Part shown: positions 49,783 through 54,158 of the stretch, one piece after another
Layout of the letters: the number at the start of each line of letters is the position of its first letter
How positions within the stretch are numbered: position 1 is the stretch's first letter
Origin: Elusimicrobiota bacterium
Lineage (GTDB): Bacteria; CAYTYR01; UBA6262
Direction of reading: 5' to 3'
DNA length: 54,158 bases
NCBI GenBank assembly: GCA_003153935.1
Contig: PMCA01000027.1
Location: 74,041 to 128,198 of the forward strand
Made by a program: the position numbers and the translations under genes
Notes under the pieces: generated by a model
The model's input: the letters and a program-made list of their open reading frames with translations, nothing else
What the model was told of the DNA's origin: nothing
Database searches by the model: none

Positions 49783-52181
49783 CTTACCTTAGCTCCCAGT
49801 TCGGCGATAACTTTCCTGACCAGTTCCTGGTGCAGTTTGTTGACTTCCTCATCTTGTAAGGTGCGGTCCTGCGCCTGGTAGAGGAAAGTATACGCGTAGC
49901 TCTTGAAACCCGCCTCCATTTTATCGCCCTGGTACACATCGAACAAAGCCACTTCCCTGACCAGGGGATCCGCCAGACGGCGCAACTGGTTCATTACCGT
50001 TTCATGGCTCACTTTTATCGGCAGCGACAGCGCCAGATCGCGCCTGATACCGGGGAATTTGGGAATACTATGGAACTTCTTAGCCGTGGTCGCCAGGGAC
50101 AGGATCTTCTCCAGATCGAATTCCGCTAAGTAGACTTCCTGCGGGAAATCATAATTTTCCGCTACCCGCGGGGATAACCTGCCCAGCGTACCAGATACCT
50201 GACCGTCCAGCACCAGGTCCAGGCTCAAGGCCGGATGAAAAATCGTATTGGTGCTGGGTTGGAACTTATATTCCGCTATACCCAGAATATCCAGTAATCC
50301 CACCGCCAATCCTTTCAGGTAATAGCTGTCGGCTGTGGCCGCTTTCCTGTTCCACGACGGCTCCAACTTATGTCCGGAAACCGCCAGCGCCAGCCTCCTG
50401 TCTTCCCGGGCGTAAGTCTCCTGGGCCCGGCCGAGAAAAACCCGGCCCTGTTCGAAGATCTTAACTTCCGTACTCCCGTGGTTAATGTTCCAGGCCAGGT
50501 TATTCAAGAGTCCGCATACCAGAGAAGTGCGCATAATGGACACGTCCTCCGTGAGCGGATTGGCGATCTTGATGCAATCCCGGGCCGCCGGATCTATCCC
50601 CGTTTTAGCGTAATCTTTTTCGCCGATAAAACTATAGCTGATAATTTCCGCGAACCCCGCCGCGCGCAGGAACTGCGCGATGGTTTGCGCCATTTGCCAA
50701 TCACGATTACCGCCCACTTTGACCATCCGGCCCTTAGGCAGAGCCGCCGGTATTTCTTCGTAACCGTTGAGGCGCGCCACTTCTTCTATCAAGTCGATCT
50801 CCCGCTCGATGTCATGGCGCCAGGGCGGAACCAGAACGTGGAAAGATTCAGTGCTGGTATTTTCCGTATAAGCGAAACCCAGGTTCTTCAGGATCTTTTT
50901 AGATTGGGCAAAAGTAATTTCCACTCCGAGGATTTTGTTTATCCGGTCCTGTCTTAAGGTTATCTTTGGCTGCTTCAGTTTGTGCGGGTAAGTGTCTATA
51001 ATACCTTTGGCCACTGCCCCTTCGGCCAGGTCCTGGACCATTTGCGCCGCCCGGTTCAGGGCCAGGATCTGATTATCAACGTCGACGCCGCGCTCGAAAT
51101 GGTAACTGGCGTCGGAAGATAGACCGAGAGAGCGCGCGGTCTTCCTGATGCTCACCGGGTCAAAATAAGCGCTTTCTAATACCACGGTTGTGGAATTTTC
51201 CTTAACTCCCGTTAATTCCCCGCCCATCACCCCGGCCAGGGCGACCGGTTTTTTGCTATCGGCGATCACGAGCATGTGTTTTGTCAACTTCCGAGTTTGC
51301 CCGTCCAGAGTTTGTATCTCTTCGCCTTCCCTGGCGGTGCGCACGATTATCTTTGCGTCCTGCAGGGTGGTACTATCGAAAGCGTGTAACGGATGACCAA
51401 GCTCCAGCAAAACATAATTAGTGATATCCACAATATTGTTGATCGGGCGCAGGCCGCAGTTGCGCAAACGGTTCTGCATCCAGAGCGGACTGGTTTTAAC
51501 CTTAACGTTGCTGGCGAAGCGCGCCGCGTAACGCGGGCACAAATTCTCGTCCTTGATCTCCACAGTGACAAATTTTTCCGCTTTATCCGCGGTTTCCTTC
51601 AGCACTATCTTGGGCATTTTAATCTTCAGGTTCAAAATAGCGGCTATTTCCCGGGCTAATCCAAGGACGCTCAGGCAGTCGCCCCGGTTCGGCGTCGGTT
51701 CAGCTTCCAGAATGACGTCATCCAACTCCAGGACGGTATTAATATCCAGTCCCAGCGGGGTATCCTGAGGCAGGATCATAATCCCGGCATGTTCTTCTGA
51801 AAGTCCAAGTTCCCTTTCTGAACACAACATACCGTAAGATTTTTTCCCGCGTATCTCGGCTTCATTAATTTCCTTGTTCCCGGGCAGTACCGCTCCTACT
51901 GTCGCCAGGGGCACCCGGTCACCCGGCTTGATATTTTTCGCGCCGCAGACGATATCCACTTCCGCCTGACCGTTGAATACTTTGCAGAACGTCAATTTAT
52001 CAGCATTAGGGTGCGGTTGCACATCCCTGATCTCCGCCGTAATGACTTTCCTGATCCCTTTATCCATATTGATCACCGCGGAGACTTCGATGCCGCCCAT
52101 GGTCAGCTTATCGGCTATTTCTTTGGGGGACAGTTCGGTATCGATGAATTCTTTTAACCACTTGTAAGATAACTTCACCAT
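49779..52181 (-). CDS. pheT: Phenylalanyl-tRNA synthetase beta subunit
   Basis: An 800-residue beta chain of the (alpha-beta)2 PheRS. It has an N-terminal EMAPII/OB-fold tRNA-binding domain (~40-150, with ADKLTFCKVFNG and IVCGAKNIKPGDRVPLATVGAVLPG in part), the B3/B4 editing domain (PRYAARFASNVKVKTSPLWMQNRL in part, NIVDITNYVLLELGHPLHAFD in part), the B5 domain, and the ferredoxin-fold anticodon-binding domain at the C-terminus (FPGIRRDLALSLPIKVSHE). Length is normal for the form with the N-terminal domain. It follows pheS by 6 bp. Confidence 0.97.
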   Translation of the reverse strand: MVKLSYKWLKEFIDTELSPKEIADKLTMGGIEVSAVINMDKGIRKVITAEIRDVQPHPNADKLTFCKVFNGQAEVDIVCGAKNIKPGDRVPLATVGAVLPGNKEINEAEIRGKKSYGMLCSERELGLSEEHAGIMILPQDTPLGLDINTVLELDDVILEAEPTPNRGDCLSVLGLAREIAAILNLKIKMPKIVLKETADKAEKFVTVEIKDENLCPRYAARFASNVKVKTSPLWMQNRLRNCGLRPINNIVDITNYVLLELGHPLHAFDSTTLQDAKIIVRTAREGEEIQTLDGQTRKLTKHMLVIADSKKPVALAGVMGGELTGVKENSTTVVLESAYFDPVSIRKTARSLGLSSDASYHFERGVDVDNQILALNRAAQMVQDLAEGAVAKGIIDTYPHKLKQPKITLRQDRINKILGVEITFAQSKKILKNLGFAYTENTSTESFHVLVPPWRHDIEREIDLIEEVARLNGYEEIPAALPKGRMVKVGGNRDWQMAQTIAQFLRAAGFAEIISYSFIGEKDYAKTGIDPAARDCIKIANPLTEDVSIMRTSLVCGLLNNLAWNINHGSTEVKIFEQGRVFLGRAQETYAREDRRLALAVSGHKLEPSWNRKAATADSYYLKGLAVGLLDILGIAEYKFQPSTNTIFHPALSLDLVLDGQVSGTLGRLSPRVAENYDFPQEVYLAEFDLEKILSLATTAKKFHSIPKFPGIRRDLALSLPIKVSHETVMNQLRRLADPLVREVALFDVYQGDKMEAGFKSYAYTFLYQAQDRTLQDEEVNKLHQELVRKVIAELGAKVR

Positions 52182-52187
52182 TTACTC

Positions 52188-53216
52188 CTAAAATTGTTTC
52201 AAAAATCTCAAATCGTTCTCATAGAACAAACTGATATCGTCAATAGCGTATTTCAGCATGGCGATCCGCTCCACTCCCATGCCGAAAGCGAAACCGGTAT
52301 ATTTTTCCGGATCATATTTCACGTGCTTGAATACCGCCGGGTCGATCATGCCCGCCCCCAGTATCTCAATCCAACCGCTCTGTTTGCAGACCCGGCAGCC
52401 AGCGCCCTTGCAGGCGAAACAGCTCATGTCCACTTCCGCGCTGGGCTCGGTGAACGGGAAGAAGCTCGGCCGGAAACGAGTCGAGAGCTGTTCCCCGAAC
52501 ATTTCCTTGATAAACGCGGTAAGAATGCCTTTCAGGTCGGCAAAAGTCACGCCTTCATCCACCAGAAAACCTTCCACCTGGTGGAACATGGGCGAATGGG
52601 AAACGTCGGCGTCATGGCGGTAAACCTTGCCCGGTACGATTATCTTGACCGGCGGCTTTTGTTTCTCGAATACGCGCACCTGCACCGGTGAAGTGTGCGT
52701 GCGCAACAGCACCTTATCTTCAATAAAAAAAGTATCCTGCATGTCCCGCGCCGGGTGTTCCGGCGGGAAATTCAGGGCTTCAAAATTATAATAGTCGGTT
52801 TCGATCTCGGGACCTTCCACGACGGCAAAATTAAGGCGTGTGAAAATAGCGACTATCTCTTCGATAGTCTGGTGGATGGGATGCAGATGGCCGAACCCGA
52901 CCGGATCGCCGGGCAGGGTTAAGTCGACCTGGAGATTACTCAAGGCCGTAAGTTCGGATTTTTCTTTCAGTTCGCGGAATTTACCGGAGATCTTTTCTTC
53001 GAGGCGGGTTTTGATATCGTTAGACAGCTTACCGATCAGGGGACGTTCGGCGGCGGCGATATCGGCCATGCCGCGCAGGATGGCGGTCAGTTCCCCTTTT
53101 TTGCCCAGGTACTTGACCCGGATGTTCTCTATATTATCTTTAACCGCTTGTTCCAGTTCGCCTAAAGCCTGCTTTTCCAATTCAGCTAGTTTATTCCTAA
53201 TATCTTCAAGGCTCAT
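52188..53216 (-). CDS. pheS: Phenylalanyl-tRNA synthetase alpha subunit
   Basis: A 342-residue catalytic class II synthetase chain. N-terminal coiled coil (~1-85), then class II motifs: HPARDMQDTFFI, LLRTHTSPVQVR, MFHQVEGFLVDEGVTFADLK (motif 2) and GFAFGMGVERIAMLKYAIDDI (in part, GFAFGMGVERIAML, motif 3). A zinc-like Cys cluster (CFACKGAGCRVCKQSGW) is present near 270-285, a normal feature of bacterial PheS. The ATG at 53216 has GAGGA 6 nt upstream; the frame extends to 53243 through a heptamer repeat, which is rejected. A heptamer tract separates it from the methyltransferase gene. Confidence 0.96.
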   Translation of the reverse strand: MSLEDIRNKLAELEKQALGELEQAVKDNIENIRVKYLGKKGELTAILRGMADIAAAERPLIGKLSNDIKTRLEEKISGKFRELKEKSELTALSNLQVDLTLPGDPVGFGHLHPIHQTIEEIVAIFTRLNFAVVEGPEIETDYYNFEALNFPPEHPARDMQDTFFIEDKVLLRTHTSPVQVRVFEKQKPPVKIIVPGKVYRHDADVSHSPMFHQVEGFLVDEGVTFADLKGILTAFIKEMFGEQLSTRFRPSFFPFTEPSAEVDMSCFACKGAGCRVCKQSGWIEILGAGMIDPAVFKHVKYDPEKYTGFAFGMGVERIAMLKYAIDDISLFYENDLRFLKQF

Positions 53217-53236
53217 GATTATCCTCTTTTTTATTT

Positions 53237-53264
53237 CTATCAACGATCAACAATCAACTATCAT
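53237..53264. repeat. Degenerate 7-bp repeat (4 units)
   Basis: CTATCAA CGATCAA CAATCAA CTATCAT. The last unit overlaps the stop codon of the SpoU methyltransferase. This tract has the clearest CNATCAA units in the window. Confidence 0.8.
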
Positions 53265-54061
53265 CGCGCCGAAGCCTTGGCGGAGGCGGACCCTTTCTCC
53301 ACCACCTGGTACATTATTATCGCACTGGCTATTGCCACGTTCAGCGATTCCACGCTGTGTTTTTGCGGGATCTTCACGGTCTCATCTACTTTATCCAGGA
53401 TCTCCCGGCTTAATCCCGCGCCTTCATTGCCGAGGACCAACGCCAGCGGCAGTTCCCAATTCGCCTGGTAATAGTACTTCCGGCTATTCAGATCGCTGGC
53501 TATTATCCTGATCTTTTTGGTTTTCAGTAAGGCCAGCAACTTACTCATATTGCTATCACGCACAACCGGCATCCGCAGGATGGATCCCATAGACGCCCGC
53601 ACCACCTTGGAGTTATGCGGATCTACCGAATCCCGGCTGATGATGATACCGTTAACCCCTGCCGCTTCCGCGGTACGGATGATCGTGCCTAAATTGCCGG
53701 GATCCTGGATCTCATCCAGGATCAGCAGGAACGGTTTCGGCTGCTCCAGTATTTCAGCGAGCGAATATTCTTTGGCCTTAACAGCGGCCAGCACGCCGGA
53801 GGGAGTATCGCATTCCGACAACTGTTCCATCTCCCGCTGGCTTATCTGGTATATCTCGATTTTATTTTTTTCCAGGTTATCCAGCAACAGTTTGCCGCGG
53901 CGGTTCTGCTCTAGCTCCGCGGTATATACCGCCTTGAAACCGGTACCGGGGGTTTTTAATAGTTCTTCCACCGCCCGGATACCTTCCACAATAAACCGGT
54001 TTTCCAGAGCCCGGATCTTCTTATTCTGCAGTGACTTAATGTACTTAACAATGCCGCTCAT
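53261..54061 (-). CDS. SpoU-family rRNA 2'-O-methyltransferase (RlmB/TrmH-like)
   Basis: A 266-residue SPOUT methyltransferase. It has an N-terminal substrate-binding domain (~15-80, LENRFIVEGIRAVEELL) and a C-terminal knotted SAM domain with LILDEIQDPGNLGTIIRTAEA, SVDPHNSKVVRASMGS, LALVLGNEGAGLS and IPQKHSVESLNVAIASAI (the three SpoU motifs). It likely methylates a ribose in 23S rRNA, though tRNA is possible. The start is ATG at 54061, just after the rplT stop; the frame to 54109 lies inside rplT. rplT-spoU-pheS-pheT is a frequent bacterial arrangement. Confidence 0.93.
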   Translation of the reverse strand: MSGIVKYIKSLQNKKIRALENRFIVEGIRAVEELLKTPGTGFKAVYTAELEQNRRGKLLLDNLEKNKIEIYQISQREMEQLSECDTPSGVLAAVKAKEYSLAEILEQPKPFLLILDEIQDPGNLGTIIRTAEAAGVNGIIISRDSVDPHNSKVVRASMGSILRMPVVRDSNMSKLLALLKTKKIRIIASDLNSRKYYYQANWELPLALVLGNEGAGLSREILDKVDETVKIPQKHSVESLNVAIASAIIMYQVVEKGSASAKASAR

Positions 54062-54068
54062 ACAGTGA

Positions 54069-54158
54069 TCAAGCGGACAGCTGCTGTTTGGCCACGTCCA
54101 CCAGGGCATTAAAAGCCTTGATGTCGTTCACGGCCAAATCGGCCAGCATCTTGCGGTC
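54069..54158 (-). CDS. rplT: 50S ribosomal protein L20, C-terminal end (runs off the right edge)
   Basis: The last 29 codons read DRKMLADLAVNDIKAFNALV and then DVAKQQLSA before the TGA. DRKMLADLAVND is the conserved C-terminal helix of L20, which binds 23S rRNA and early assembly intermediates. The stop lies 7 bp before the SpoU gene ATG. The rest of the gene is outside the window. rplT usually follows infC and rpmI, so those are expected just to the right. Confidence 0.9.
   Translation of the reverse strand, partial: DRKMLADLAVNDIKAFNALVDVAKQQLSA

Noticed and set aside
1-54158. tRNA, rRNA, tmRNA, RNase P or SRP RNA genes
   Set aside because: Intergenic gaps are short and I saw no cloverleaf, conserved CCA/T-loop pattern or rRNA segment in any of them.

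Overview
The window is about 54 kb from a Gram-negative-type (diderm) bacterium of roughly balanced base composition. Almost everything is on the minus strand; rpsT is the only convincing plus-strand gene. Envelope evidence is OmpA-type, PorV-type and TonB-receptor outer-membrane proteins, LptE and several lipoproteins. RNase Y, TlyA and the YmdB-type phosphoesterase are uncommon in Proteobacteria. FlgD-like C-terminal domains, a DUF5683 protein and PorV-type barrels recall deep-branching or candidate diderm phyla (for example Omnitrophota, Elusimicrobiota or Margulisbacteria-like groups). I cannot fix the phylum from this window.

Layout from left to right. 1-2962: 5' part of secA, a secreted seven-repeat SBBP protein, and cspA with a textbook promoter and terminator. 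2976-24508: a large secreted-carbohydrate locus, transcribed right to left. In transcription order it holds a CBM11-like secreted protein, a sugar ABC binding protein with two permeases, a PorV-like outer-membrane protein, a clan GH-A glycosidase, a large beta-barrel fused to an OmpA domain, a CBM-like lipoprotein, and a DUF5683 membrane protein. Then come four tandem paralogues of one ligand-binding-like domain, a lipoprotein with two FN3 domains and an apparently permuted copy of that domain, a GH81 endo-beta-1,3-glucanase, and two more clan GH-A glycosidases. 24509-30334: repeats, a TonB receptor, a chemoreceptor with five HAMP domains and its adjacent periplasmic binding protein. 30351-34290: short alkyltransferase, lytic transglycosylase, a short UvrC and MurJ.

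34296-34729: rpsT with its own promoter and a terminator lying inside the convergent holA. 34628-54158: a nearly gap-free housekeeping run read right to left: rplT, SpoU methyltransferase, pheS, pheT, zapB-like, zapA, a probable 6S RNA, rarA, 5-formyl-THF cyclo-ligase, rny, YmdB-type phosphoesterase, folD, xseA, xseB, ispA, dxs, tlyA, leuS, lptE, holA.

The most interesting part is the 22-kb carbohydrate locus. GH81 points to beta-1,3-glucan (laminarin- or curdlan-like). The locus seems to combine surface binding modules, outer-membrane barrels, glucan-active enzymes and an ABC importer without SusC/SusD, so it looks like a glucan-use system built differently from Bacteroidetes PULs. Other notable signals are a permuted binding domain, a 114-bp palindrome between paralogues, degenerate 7-bp repeats between genes and inside two signal-peptide coding regions, and a 17-nt leader motif shared by two surface-protein genes.
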